From an uncultured Flavobacteriaceae bacterium (lineage in GTDB: Bacteria; Bacteroidota; Bacteroidia; Flavobacteriales; Flavobacteriaceae): a DNA stretch of 64,000 nt. Shown piece after piece: positions 41,778 to 49,979 of this stretch. Under the pieces are notes generated by a model. That model had not been told where the DNA came from and made no database searches. It saw nothing but the letters and a program-made list of their open reading frames with translations. The DNA lies in NCBI GenBank assembly GCA_947500435.1, contig CANMRV010000007.1, positions 1 through 64,000 of the forward strand, read 5' to 3'. Each line of letters opens with the position of its first letter. The stretch's first letter is position 1. The translations under genes were made by a program, and so were the position numbers.

Positions 41778-43553
41778 TTATTTGCCTTTAATGATTTCAC
41801 TGGGTTCGAATCCTATTCGATGTGCTTGGGTCACAATTCTTGCTTCTCTTGGAAGCTCAAATGGCTCTTGATAGATAGTCCAAACTTTTGGAACTGTTCC
41901 ACTTTTAGGAATGATTTTATATCCCAAAGAAGCTCCTGGAGTTTTTGAACTAATAGTAATTTTTCCTTCGGAAGAAACAATGGTCGGCTCCAAAGTTACC
42001 GGCTTGGTTTTTTCACCATTCCACAATTTTTCTATGAGTTCCTTTTCCGGAAGATTTGGTTGATCTTCTATGTCCGCAAGCCATCGATCCATTTCTCTTC
42101 GTAATTCACTTAGTTTTTCCGCATGTTCAGGATTCTTGGCCAAATTGTGAAGTTCAAAGGGGTCGGCTATACAATCAAATAATTCCTCAGCGTCTTTACT
42201 ATTTCTAAACCACTGGGCTTGGATGCTATCAAGTTTTCCTTCTTTACGCATGCGCAACAATTCTTGCATTGCAGGAATTCGTTCTCGATATTCGACGGGC
42301 AAATAATAGTTTTGTTCGGGTCTGTAATTGCGGATGTATTTGTAACGCTTATCCCGCACCGCTCGAATAACATCGGTAAAACCATCAAAGCGGTCCGCCG
42401 CCGCGTGAATGTACCTTCTCTCTTTCTTTGCTTTATGGTCTCCTAAAAAAGCCTGCCCTTGCATATATTCTCGAGGGGTTATTCCAATAAGGGAAAGTAA
42501 GGTAGGTGCGAAATCAACAAAACTTACCAATTCATCATTTCGAGTTCCAGCATGCAATTGATTTGGAAAGCGGATGATCATCGGAGTGTTCAATCCCGTA
42601 TCATAAATCAGGCGTTTTTCCCTGGGTAAGGGTCCCCCATGGTCTCCGTAAAAAATGATAATGGTGTTTTCTAAGAGTCCGTCATCTTCCAATTGTTTTA
42701 AGACAGAACCGACTTGTCTGTCCATCTCAGCGATATTGTTGTACAACTTCCACATATCACGCCGTACGACTTCGGTGTCGGGCAAATACGGCGGAATGTT
42801 AAACTTAGTGTCTTTAGATATATGAATCGGCGTGTCTTCTTCGGCCATTCTGTTTTGAGCGTGTGAGGCTCCATAATTCTTCCATTTATAATTGCGATCG
42901 CCCGATTGGTAATGCCTTGTTTCAATTTCGCGAAAGCCATAGGGTTCGAACAATCCAGATTCATGGGTCTCCGTAAAATTGAAAATCGAAAAGAAAGGCT
43001 GGCCATTGTCGCGATTGCGCCAATGCGCATAAGGACTGCTTTCATCCCAAGCGGTTACGGGTGCCTTGAATTGGTAATCTTCTTTGTAGTTATTAGAACA
43101 ATAATAACCGTTCATACGGAGTAGTTCACTAACCATGCGGGCTTGCAAGGGCGGAATCGCCGTGTATTTAGGTAGGCCAGTCTCCTCGGTATTTGAAGTG
43201 GTACGCATGTGATTCGCACCGATGCTGGAAGGATACATTCCCGTAGTGATTGCAGCTCTACTCGGGGCGCATACACCTGAGGTCGAAAATAAGTTTGGAT
43301 ACACCACCCCCTCTTTAGCCAAACGACTCAAGTTAGGTGTTACGATGGTGGAATCACCAAAAGGTGGAATGTACGAGCCCATGTCTTCGGTAACTAGCCA
43401 TAAGATATTTGGGCGTTTTGGCAATTCTGCTTTTACTACGGCTGTTGAATCTATCTTTGCATCTTTGTTCTTTGTTTGACAGCCCAGGCTAAGTAGAAGT
43501 GTAACTAGAAACATTGTCAAGACCCCTCCAAGAAATTTAGTGCTACGTTTCAT
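41778..43553 (-). CDS. S1-family sulfatase (lipoprotein)
   Basis: A 591-aa sulfatase with lipobox LSLGC (Cys25). RPNILWLVTEDMGSYIPPFG holds the proximal metal Asp pair; FSTSGVCAPSRAAITTGMYP is a canonical C-x-P-x-R motif (Cys95, Arg99); NTIIIFYGDHGGPLPREKRLIYD is the distal metal site. A C-terminal extension of about 90 residues (TLEPTIVSSEGKITISSKTP onward) looks like a small beta-sandwich of the chitobiase/beta-hexosaminidase C-terminal type. It has its own promoter and points away from the lyase-like gene at 43890. Confidence 0.9.
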   Translation of the reverse strand: MKRSTKFLGGVLTMFLVTLLLSLGCQTKNKDAKIDSTAVVKAELPKRPNILWLVTEDMGSYIPPFGDSTIVTPNLSRLAKEGVVYPNLFSTSGVCAPSRAAITTGMYPSSIGANHMRTTSNTEETGLPKYTAIPPLQARMVSELLRMNGYYCSNNYKEDYQFKAPVTAWDESSPYAHWRNRDNGQPFFSIFNFTETHESGLFEPYGFREIETRHYQSGDRNYKWKNYGASHAQNRMAEEDTPIHISKDTKFNIPPYLPDTEVVRRDMWKLYNNIAEMDRQVGSVLKQLEDDGLLENTIIIFYGDHGGPLPREKRLIYDTGLNTPMIIRFPNQLHAGTRNDELVSFVDFAPTLLSLIGITPREYMQGQAFLGDHKAKKERRYIHAAADRFDGFTDVIRAVRDKRYKYIRNYRPEQNYYLPVEYRERIPAMQELLRMRKEGKLDSIQAQWFRNSKDAEELFDCIADPFELHNLAKNPEHAEKLSELRREMDRWLADIEDQPNLPEKELIEKLWNGEKTKPVTLEPTIVSSEGKITISSKTPGASLGYKIIPKSGTVPKVWTIYQEPFELPREARIVTQAHRIGFEPSEIIKGK

Positions 43554-43690
43554 CTGTAACTAATTTATGTATTATGCGGAGTTCTACGGTTTTTCAATTT
43601 GACTTAATTAACGATATACACGAGTTCTATTACAATCTGTAGTCTTGAAACAAATCTTTTGCTTTAAGATAAATGAGTTTTCTTCATAAC

Positions 43691-43734
43691 CAAACCTAGA
43701 CTTAATTGTTCGTTTTTTAATCCTGTGGTGTCAT
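43691..43734 (-). promoter_or_regulatory. PUL promoter box 5 (sulfatase at 41778-43553)
   Basis: On the minus strand ATGACACCACAGGATTAA (43734-43717) lies exactly 18 nt before a perfect -7 element TAGGTTTG (43698-43691). The leader is long (about 130 nt) and no second feature was found in it. This box is back to back with box 6 in the 336-bp divergent gap. Confidence 0.7.
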
Positions 43735-43823
43735 GGTATGAACTTCTACTATAAATGAGTAAGAAGCCAATTCAATTGGAAGAGGCATGAATAGTCATTC
43801 TTTCAAAACTTTACTTATGCTTC

Positions 43824-43867
43824 GGTATACCACAGGATAGTTTAGAACACCTATTACCTTAGTTTAG
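43824..43867 (+). promoter_or_regulatory. PUL promoter box 6 (lyase-like gene at 43890)
   Basis: GGTATACCACAGGATAGT (43824-43841) lies exactly 18 nt before TAGTTTAG (43860-43867), one mismatch from TAnnTTTG and about 22 nt before the ATG. Its left half GGTATA equals that of box 1. Confidence 0.7.
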
Positions 43868-43889
43868 CTAAACAAAAGCTATCATTGAT

Positions 43890-44804
43890 ATGAATAAATC
43901 AAAGCGCCAATACCCGATTATCTTAACACTTTTGGTATCCTTTTTCACAACTCTTATTTCATGCCAATCGAATAATGAACCAGCTGAAGAGAATATCATC
44001 AACAGCCCTGAGCAGGTTGATGCGAGTGATGAAGAAATAGGCGAAATTACCATTTGCACAGACGCCGGTACAAACACAGTAAGAGAAACAGATATAGCCA
44101 ACCCCGTCAATGTAGGAACTATTGATGACCGAAGTTGTTACGCGAACTACAAAGAAGAAAATTTTAATGGTACTGTTTGGGGCGTATACAATATTACACA
44201 TGAATCAAATCATTTAGATACCCCTAACACACTACAACCCAGAATAGAACGCTCATTATCAAGGTCTCAGAAAACTGGTGTTGGCAGTTACGCGAGTTTT
44301 AAGGGTACCGTGCGCATACTAGAAGTTGGTAATACCGAAGATGAAGGTAGCACTGGTTCGTACATTATGCAAGCCAAAGGCAAGCACACGGGTGGTGGTG
44401 GTTCAAATGACCCTGCTATTTGTTTGTACCTTGCAAAGCCCATATACGGCACCGATGAAAATGGCAATCAGGTACAACAATCATTTGACGTATTCAGAGA
44501 ACAAATAAATTATAGAGGAGGTTCAGGAGCAGAGGGTAGAGACATTGTTTTTCTTACCAATGTCCAAAAGAATACACCCACTGAAATTGAATTGGAGGTC
44601 GGATTTAAACAAGACCCCGAAGATGCCAACAAAAAAATACACTATGCCAATGCAAAAATTGGCGGCACGGACTTCAATTGGAATATTCCTGAACCTGAGA
44701 GAGGAACCCAATCTGGTATTCGGTACGGAGCTTATCGCGTTAAAGGGGGACGAGCCCAAATTAGATGGGCGAATACGACTTACGAAAAAAACGAAGTGGA
44801 TTAG
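43890..44804 (+). CDS. Predicted jelly-roll polysaccharide lyase or glycan-binding lipoprotein
   Basis: A 304-aa lipoprotein (MNKSKRQYPIILTLLVSFFT, lipobox TLISC). After a short acidic linker the mature part is beta-rich: TVWGVYNITHESNHLDTPNT, QPRIERSLSRSQKTGVGSYA, FKGTVRILEVGN, GSYIMQAKGKHTGGGGSNDP and the C-terminal SGIRYGAYRVKGGRAQIRWA. The pattern, with Arg/His/Lys/Tyr residues in facing strands and a final RYGxY segment, resembles ConA-like jelly-roll lyases of the PL7/PL20/PL28 type. PL28 ulvan lyases have about this catalytic-domain size, so PL28-like is the best contextual guess, not proven. It is a single-gene unit. Confidence 0.5.
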   Translation: MNKSKRQYPIILTLLVSFFTTLISCQSNNEPAEENIINSPEQVDASDEEIGEITICTDAGTNTVRETDIANPVNVGTIDDRSCYANYKEENFNGTVWGVYNITHESNHLDTPNTLQPRIERSLSRSQKTGVGSYASFKGTVRILEVGNTEDEGSTGSYIMQAKGKHTGGGGSNDPAICLYLAKPIYGTDENGNQVQQSFDVFREQINYRGGSGAEGRDIVFLTNVQKNTPTEIELEVGFKQDPEDANKKIHYANAKIGGTDFNWNIPEPERGTQSGIRYGAYRVKGGRAQIRWANTTYEKNEVD

Positions 44805-44965
44805 TAGTTTTATACGTACCTCGAAAAAGCATAGTTGATTCGCTTGTTAAAAATTGAAGTGAACAGCGTGTCTGAAAGAACGTTTCAGGGTTACTCGATT
44901 GCCAACAATTTCTACCAAGTAATCTTCCTAGTTTGTTCATAAGATTAAACTTTAGAGATGCTGCG

Positions 44966-46984
44966 CTAGTTTTCGCCTACGTAGTTCAACAATAGATGTT
45001 TTACATCGAGCACGGTTCCTAGCTTAAGACCACCATTCGTAGCTCCGGTAATCCAATAGAGTACCATACCGGCATCGGAACAGTCCCACTTTCCTTTTTG
45101 AAAAGTGACCACGTCATCTACCTCAGCTATTTTTCCAAGCAGCCATACCCACTGTATTCTAGGATCGGAATGATTCTTGGCCCAATCCCATTTCTCCAAG
45201 CTAACTTTTAGATTGACGTTTTGATCAGGAATACGGACTTCCTCCACACCAAAATCCAAAATCTGTTGCCAAGTATAAAAATCACCCGCATCATCGTTAG
45301 CAGGATGATGTGTGACTACCTTGACATATTTGTGTTTTGCTTTTTTAGAAGCTTCTAATGCCATTCCTATGATATCCGGCTCGCCGGCCTCAACTATCCA
45401 TAAAGGGTTTTCAGCCGTCGAAGCATTTATTGCTTCGGACAAATCCTTAACGGTTTCATCTGGTTGCCATTTAGCATCAAAAAAAGTCAAGTCGTCAAAA
45501 CCACCCCAACGTCTAGCAGTAACATCACAAGCAGTTTGCATTAATGCGTGCCTTTCTTTTTCGGCTCTTTCAGAAATCCGTTCGACCCTTTCCAAGTCAC
45601 AGCTATGGGAATAGTGTACCAATCTGTCTTCAAGTCCCGCTGCACGAAGTAGGGAGATGGAAACTGCTGTACCTCCCAAATCATCAGGGTCTGGGGAATT
45701 CCCATCGGCAACAATAGCAATACGCCCAGCAGGTGGATTTATTGTGGGAATCCCTGTGGTACTCGATGTTGAAGAATCATCTAAAACAGCATTTTTAACT
45801 GTTTCACCTTTACCCACTGGGGTAAAAATTAGTCCGGCCCAACGGGCCCTTGCCCATTCTTTGCCATCGGCACTTCCGATTTTCGCAGTCACTTTTATAT
45901 CATCGCCTTTTTTCAGTTCGACGTTGTTCCATACCTCATTGAAATTACTGCCCTCGTCGAACATTTTTAGGGTCGTTTTAGGGGAAAAAGAACCCAATTC
46001 CGTATCGTTAATAGCCACGGTAAAATTGGATTGCCCATCGTTTTCACCAACTCCAACGAACACTACATCATACACACCACTTTTAAAGTTGAAGGTTGTT
46101 GTAGTCTTCGCTTCCTTTTGTTTATTTGGATTTATGGCAAGCCATCTTCTTCCGGCATCCCTGTAGAATCCGGTTCCCTCAACAGGAAAATCATCTACCG
46201 GTAAGGTTTTGTTTTCAACTACAAAAGTGCCTATTCGCTGAAAATAAGAAGGTTCTGGCCAATTGATTACCACCCGCGGCCCATTATCCTTGGGAACGTA
46301 ATTCTTGTCCTTTGTCAAAACGAATTTGTCAAATTCAAATCCATCTTCACGCATGCTGAATTGAATGTCATGAATACCGCTTTCTGCGATATCCAAATAG
46401 ATTTCATGAGGTACACCACAATGCACTTCTTTTGTTCTTTGTTGACTTGCCCAAGTCCATTCGTTTTTTCCATCGCACCATTGCATGCGCTGGCCATTTT
46501 CCGGCCACTTACCGTTCAATCCCACATGAACCCCATTATCTTCACCACCAGTGCTAAATGCCCGAACCCAAACATAATAACGGCCTGGGTCATTAATTTT
46601 CACCTTGTAATGTAGCATAGCCATTTTGCCTGGTTCATTCGAAAAATTATCACCTCGAATCAAGGAATCAGCATGCGTAACCCGGGTATCAGGTAAAATT
46701 TCTAAATACGTATAGTTACTTGCATTGCTCCCATGATTTTCGTCTTCATCACGACCAACTTCAGGTGTTTCATGCCTGATAGTCCGATACCATTGGCGTA
46801 TTTCAGATTTACTTTGTTTGTAGAAGTATTCTGCCTCTATCGCAACTAGGCCATTCTTTTCTTCAAAGACATTGTTTTTATCAATTATCGGAGCTGTGAA
46901 CTTGGTTTTCTGAGCATTGGACGTCAACCCTAAAAAGGTCAAAGCAATCATTCCAAAAACCAGTGACTTAGTCTTCATTTTCAT
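44966..46984 (-). CDS. Exported two-part protein: GH115-C-like beta domains plus nucleoside-hydrolase-like domain
   Basis: A 672-aa protein with signal peptide MKMKTKSLVFGMIALTFLGL (cleavage near SNAQ). Residues 35-220 and 260-395 are beta-sandwich-like (LVAIEAEYFYKQSKSEIRQW; INDPGRYYVWVRAFSTGG; FKSGVYDVVFVGVGENDGQS), resembling the C-terminal domain of GH115 and related carbohydrate-binding modules. Residues 415-672 begin with RIAIVADGNSPDPDDLGGTA, a DxDPDD-type metal loop as in nucleoside hydrolases and the Sde182/DUF1593 group, and include WIVEAGEPDIIGMALEA. No CAZy family is recognised. It is last in the sulfatase-GH78 operon and may be a new glycan hydrolase. Confidence 0.6.
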   Translation of the reverse strand: MKMKTKSLVFGMIALTFLGLTSNAQKTKFTAPIIDKNNVFEEKNGLVAIEAEYFYKQSKSEIRQWYRTIRHETPEVGRDEDENHGSNASNYTYLEILPDTRVTHADSLIRGDNFSNEPGKMAMLHYKVKINDPGRYYVWVRAFSTGGEDNGVHVGLNGKWPENGQRMQWCDGKNEWTWASQQRTKEVHCGVPHEIYLDIAESGIHDIQFSMREDGFEFDKFVLTKDKNYVPKDNGPRVVINWPEPSYFQRIGTFVVENKTLPVDDFPVEGTGFYRDAGRRWLAINPNKQKEAKTTTTFNFKSGVYDVVFVGVGENDGQSNFTVAINDTELGSFSPKTTLKMFDEGSNFNEVWNNVELKKGDDIKVTAKIGSADGKEWARARWAGLIFTPVGKGETVKNAVLDDSSTSSTTGIPTINPPAGRIAIVADGNSPDPDDLGGTAVSISLLRAAGLEDRLVHYSHSCDLERVERISERAEKERHALMQTACDVTARRWGGFDDLTFFDAKWQPDETVKDLSEAINASTAENPLWIVEAGEPDIIGMALEASKKAKHKYVKVVTHHPANDDAGDFYTWQQILDFGVEEVRIPDQNVNLKVSLEKWDWAKNHSDPRIQWVWLLGKIAEVDDVVTFQKGKWDCSDAGMVLYWITGATNGGLKLGTVLDVKHLLLNYVGEN

Positions 46985-47001
46985 TTCGTTTTAATTCTGT
47001 C

Positions 47002-47029
47002 TTGCTATACAGTACTTAGAGTATAGCAA
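47002..47029. repeat. Intergenic palindrome before the GH115-C/NH-like gene
   Basis: Perfect 9-bp arms TTGCTATAC (47002-47010) and GTATAGCAA (47021-47029) with a 10-nt loop lie in the 51-bp gap between two minus-strand genes. No T-run follows in the direction of transcription, so a simple terminator is unlikely; an attenuator, RNA-processing hairpin or operator is possible. It lacks the CAGGA core of the locus promoters. Confidence 0.5.
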
Positions 47030-47035
47030 TTTTTA

Positions 47036-48511
47036 TTACCAATGCTCAATCAAAAAATAATCTTCTTCCTTTAGTGTATTGATCAAAGAATCAGGAATAG
47101 TTCTAACCGCATTGTTTTGGTCAAGCTTAAACGCCTTGGCGGTTAGTATTGGCATATTTCCAAATTCATCATTCAAGAAATCACCTTGTTCCTCCATCCG
47201 ACGGAACATTTCCTTTCGCAGCCTATTTTTTATTTCCTGTAATTCCGAATCCTCGATTAGATTCTTTTGCTCAAAAGGGTCGTTTTGTGTATCGTATAAT
47301 TCCTCAAAAGGTTCATCTTTAAATTTTTCCGCACCCCTTCGAATAAAAATATTGACGTTTGCCTTGTCTCCTAAATTTTTATCCAGGACATCAATCGAAT
47401 TAAAATTTCTGATGTATTTATAGCGTTTATCACGAACCATTCTTGACGGAAAAACTTCAGCATTCAGGATGTTCTGATTTGTTCTGACCCCATAAACATA
47501 TTTATGGATTTCAACATCTTGCCCTTTTAGTAATGGCAAAAAGCTTTTGCCGTCCATATCAGATGCTGGTGTACCTCCTGCCATTTCAATAAATGTGGGG
47601 AGCACATCTGTGTAGTGAATCAAATGATTCGATGTCGTCCCCGGTTTTACGATATCTGGCCATCGCACTACAAATGGAACTTTTAAACCAATATCTTTTA
47701 CAGTGAATTTTCCTGACACTCCATGATCCGCACTATAAATGAATAGTGTATTCCTATCCAGATGTTGATCTACTAAATCTAATACCAATTCCAGCTGTCG
47801 ATTGTCTTCCTCAATACTTCGATAATACCCTGCTTTCATTTTAACGAAGGACTCATCATCTTTTTTGTGTTCATTAAAGGGATAGAACTTGATATTTTCA
47901 ACTTTTGCGTCAGGGACATTAAAATACTTTCCGTGGGGATATTTTGAAGTAATGAACATGCAAAAGGGTTTTTTTGCATGTTTAAAATAATGGCCAATGC
48001 TGTCTACGGGAATATATTCTCTTGGAACCCCTGCTTTTGGAACAGGCTCCCATTCCCTATCCCAAACGTAAACACTTGCCGGTTTAACATGGCTCTTTCC
48101 AGCAAGTACCACATCATAACCCAATTTTTGCATGTGCGCCGTAACACTTGCTATATCGGGCTTTGTTTTGGTATGGTTGGCAAAGCAACCATTTTTAAGT
48201 GGGTATTGACCCGTGAAAAGTTGTGCCCTGCTAGGGGCACATATAGCTTGACCCGTAAAAGCATTTTCGAATAGCATACCTTCTTTCGCCAATCGGTCTA
48301 CTGCCGGAGTATATACTTTCTCATTGCCATTGCAGCCATAGTCATAGATATCTTGATCGTCGGCTAAATAGAAAACGATGTTTGGGCGTTCAGCTTGACC
48401 AGTCATACTAGATTTCTTGGCCACTACATCTTTGTGGGTATCTTCTTTGCAACCTACTAAAACGAAGATGCAGAAAAGAATCAACAATTGTATTTTGATA
48501 CCCTTTTTCAT
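47036..48511 (-). CDS. S1-family sulfatase (lipoprotein)
   Basis: A 491-aa product from ATG 48511 (MKKGIKIQLLILFCIFVLVG then Cys21, lipobox); the upstream in-frame ATG adds 12 residues before the signal. RPNIVFYLADDQDIYDYGCN gives the metal Asp pair, GQAICAPSRAQLFTGQYPLK the canonical C-x-P-x-R motif (Cys91, Arg95), and LFIYSADHGVSGKFTVKD the distal metal site. The C terminus TIPDSLINTLKEEDYFLIEH is unassigned. It is third in the operon that starts at 53504. Confidence 0.9.
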   Translation of the reverse strand: MKKGIKIQLLILFCIFVLVGCKEDTHKDVVAKKSSMTGQAERPNIVFYLADDQDIYDYGCNGNEKVYTPAVDRLAKEGMLFENAFTGQAICAPSRAQLFTGQYPLKNGCFANHTKTKPDIASVTAHMQKLGYDVVLAGKSHVKPASVYVWDREWEPVPKAGVPREYIPVDSIGHYFKHAKKPFCMFITSKYPHGKYFNVPDAKVENIKFYPFNEHKKDDESFVKMKAGYYRSIEEDNRQLELVLDLVDQHLDRNTLFIYSADHGVSGKFTVKDIGLKVPFVVRWPDIVKPGTTSNHLIHYTDVLPTFIEMAGGTPASDMDGKSFLPLLKGQDVEIHKYVYGVRTNQNILNAEVFPSRMVRDKRYKYIRNFNSIDVLDKNLGDKANVNIFIRRGAEKFKDEPFEELYDTQNDPFEQKNLIEDSELQEIKNRLRKEMFRRMEEQGDFLNDEFGNMPILTAKAFKLDQNNAVRTIPDSLINTLKEEDYFLIEHW

Positions 48512-48547
48512 TTTATGTATAGCATAGTTCTTGCCAACCCATGACAA

Positions 48548-49966
48548 TCACTTATTAAGAAAATCTTTGCCCCATTTTTCTCTCAGCTCAATAGTTAATT
48601 GAGAGACGAGTGCTTTGTATTCTTCCTTTTCAGCCAGATTAGTTAATTCCAGCGGGTCAGTTTTATGATCAAACAACATCCGCTCATAGGCAATGCCTTC
48701 GTCATTGGTCCATTCCGTATAAAAATAATCTCCCTTTATCAAGGTCACAGCATCTTTAAATTTGGATACCGCGTAGTTTTTTGCTCGCCCCTTTCCGTTT
48801 ATAAGCGGAACTAAACTCTCACCTTCTAGTTGGTTCTCTGGCATCTGTAATCCCGCCAGTTCCACTAGACTAGGGTATATATCAACAAACTCTGTAATAT
48901 CGGTTACATGCCGTCCTTTTGTTTTTCCGGGAACTTTGATGAGCAAAGGGCTACGTAACGAAGTTTCAAAGGTGCAATGTTTGCACCATAATTGGTGTTC
49001 TCCCAAGTTCCACCCATGATCTCCCCAAAGTACGACGATGGTGTTCTCCGCTAAGCCCTCTTTTTCCAGTTCATGTAACAGTTTTCCGATTTGCGCATCG
49101 ACAAAACTGACACAGGCATAATACCCTTGTATCAATTCTTTGGCCATTTCAGTATTCAATGGGCCCTTTTTGGGGACGTTGGAATAGGTTCTAAGTTCAC
49201 CAAAATTATGAAAGGCTTTTGATGGTGTTGTCTTCGGTTGTTGATAGCTTTGAGGGAGGCTTACGTTTTCTAGGGGATACATATCCCAATACTTTTGTGG
49301 AGCATTAAAGGGCAGATGTGGTTTCATAAAACCCATGGCCAGGAAAAAGGGTTTGCCAGCCTTCTTTAGTTTTTTGAGGTCTGCTATGCCTTTGGCAGCA
49401 ATTTTACCATCCAAATACTGGTCTTCATCAACCGCTGCGGCTTCAAAAGGATTGCCACGTTGCTTCTGGGAAATCAATTCCTGATTGTATTGGTTAAAAT
49501 AATTCAAGGTTTCTTTACCGGGTCTCCAGACCTCATCCCAATCGCTGGCGCTATCATCAGGGACATGTAGTACCTTCCCGTTGGAAATTGTCGTATAGCC
49601 GCTGGCCTTGAAAAGTTTGGGCAAAGTCACGGCCTCGGGCACTTGTTCGTCAATACGCGTATCAAAGGTCAAAAATCGATTTCTGGTAGGTCTCTTACCT
49701 GTCAAAATACTTGCTCTGGATGCGCCACAAGTGGGCACGCTGCAATAGGCCCTGTCAAAAACCAAGCTTTGGGAGGCAAGTTTATCTAAGTTGGGGGACT
49801 GTATATGAGGCGCACCATAAAAGTTGAGTTCTGGTCGTAAATCATCTACTGCAATAAACAGAATGTTCGGCTTTTGTTGAACTTTTTCTTCCTTTTGCTC
49901 CTTCGGTTCAGCTTTACAAGCCAGAAGAAAAATTCCTGATAGAACAAAAAGGAATGCACACCTCAT
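48548..49966 (-). CDS. S1-family sulfatase, iduronate-2-sulfatase-like (lipoprotein)
   Basis: A 472-aa protein with a short lipoprotein signal MRCAFLFVLSGIFLLAC (Cys17). NILFIAVDDLRPELNFYG, SVPTCGASRASILTGKRP (Cys80; C-x-A-x-R, an accepted variant of the maturation motif, Arg84), NGKVLHVPDD, MGFMKPHLPFNAP and VLWGDHGWNLGEHQLWCKH are all typical of iduronate-2-sulfatase relatives. It probably acts on a 2-sulfated residue of the oligosaccharide. It starts 13 bp after the sulfatase-GH78 stop. Confidence 0.9.
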   Translation of the reverse strand: MRCAFLFVLSGIFLLACKAEPKEQKEEKVQQKPNILFIAVDDLRPELNFYGAPHIQSPNLDKLASQSLVFDRAYCSVPTCGASRASILTGKRPTRNRFLTFDTRIDEQVPEAVTLPKLFKASGYTTISNGKVLHVPDDSASDWDEVWRPGKETLNYFNQYNQELISQKQRGNPFEAAAVDEDQYLDGKIAAKGIADLKKLKKAGKPFFLAMGFMKPHLPFNAPQKYWDMYPLENVSLPQSYQQPKTTPSKAFHNFGELRTYSNVPKKGPLNTEMAKELIQGYYACVSFVDAQIGKLLHELEKEGLAENTIVVLWGDHGWNLGEHQLWCKHCTFETSLRSPLLIKVPGKTKGRHVTDITEFVDIYPSLVELAGLQMPENQLEGESLVPLINGKGRAKNYAVSKFKDAVTLIKGDYFYTEWTNDEGIAYERMLFDHKTDPLELTNLAEKEEYKALVSQLTIELREKWGKDFLNK

Positions 49967-49979
49967 AGCTATCCAATTT

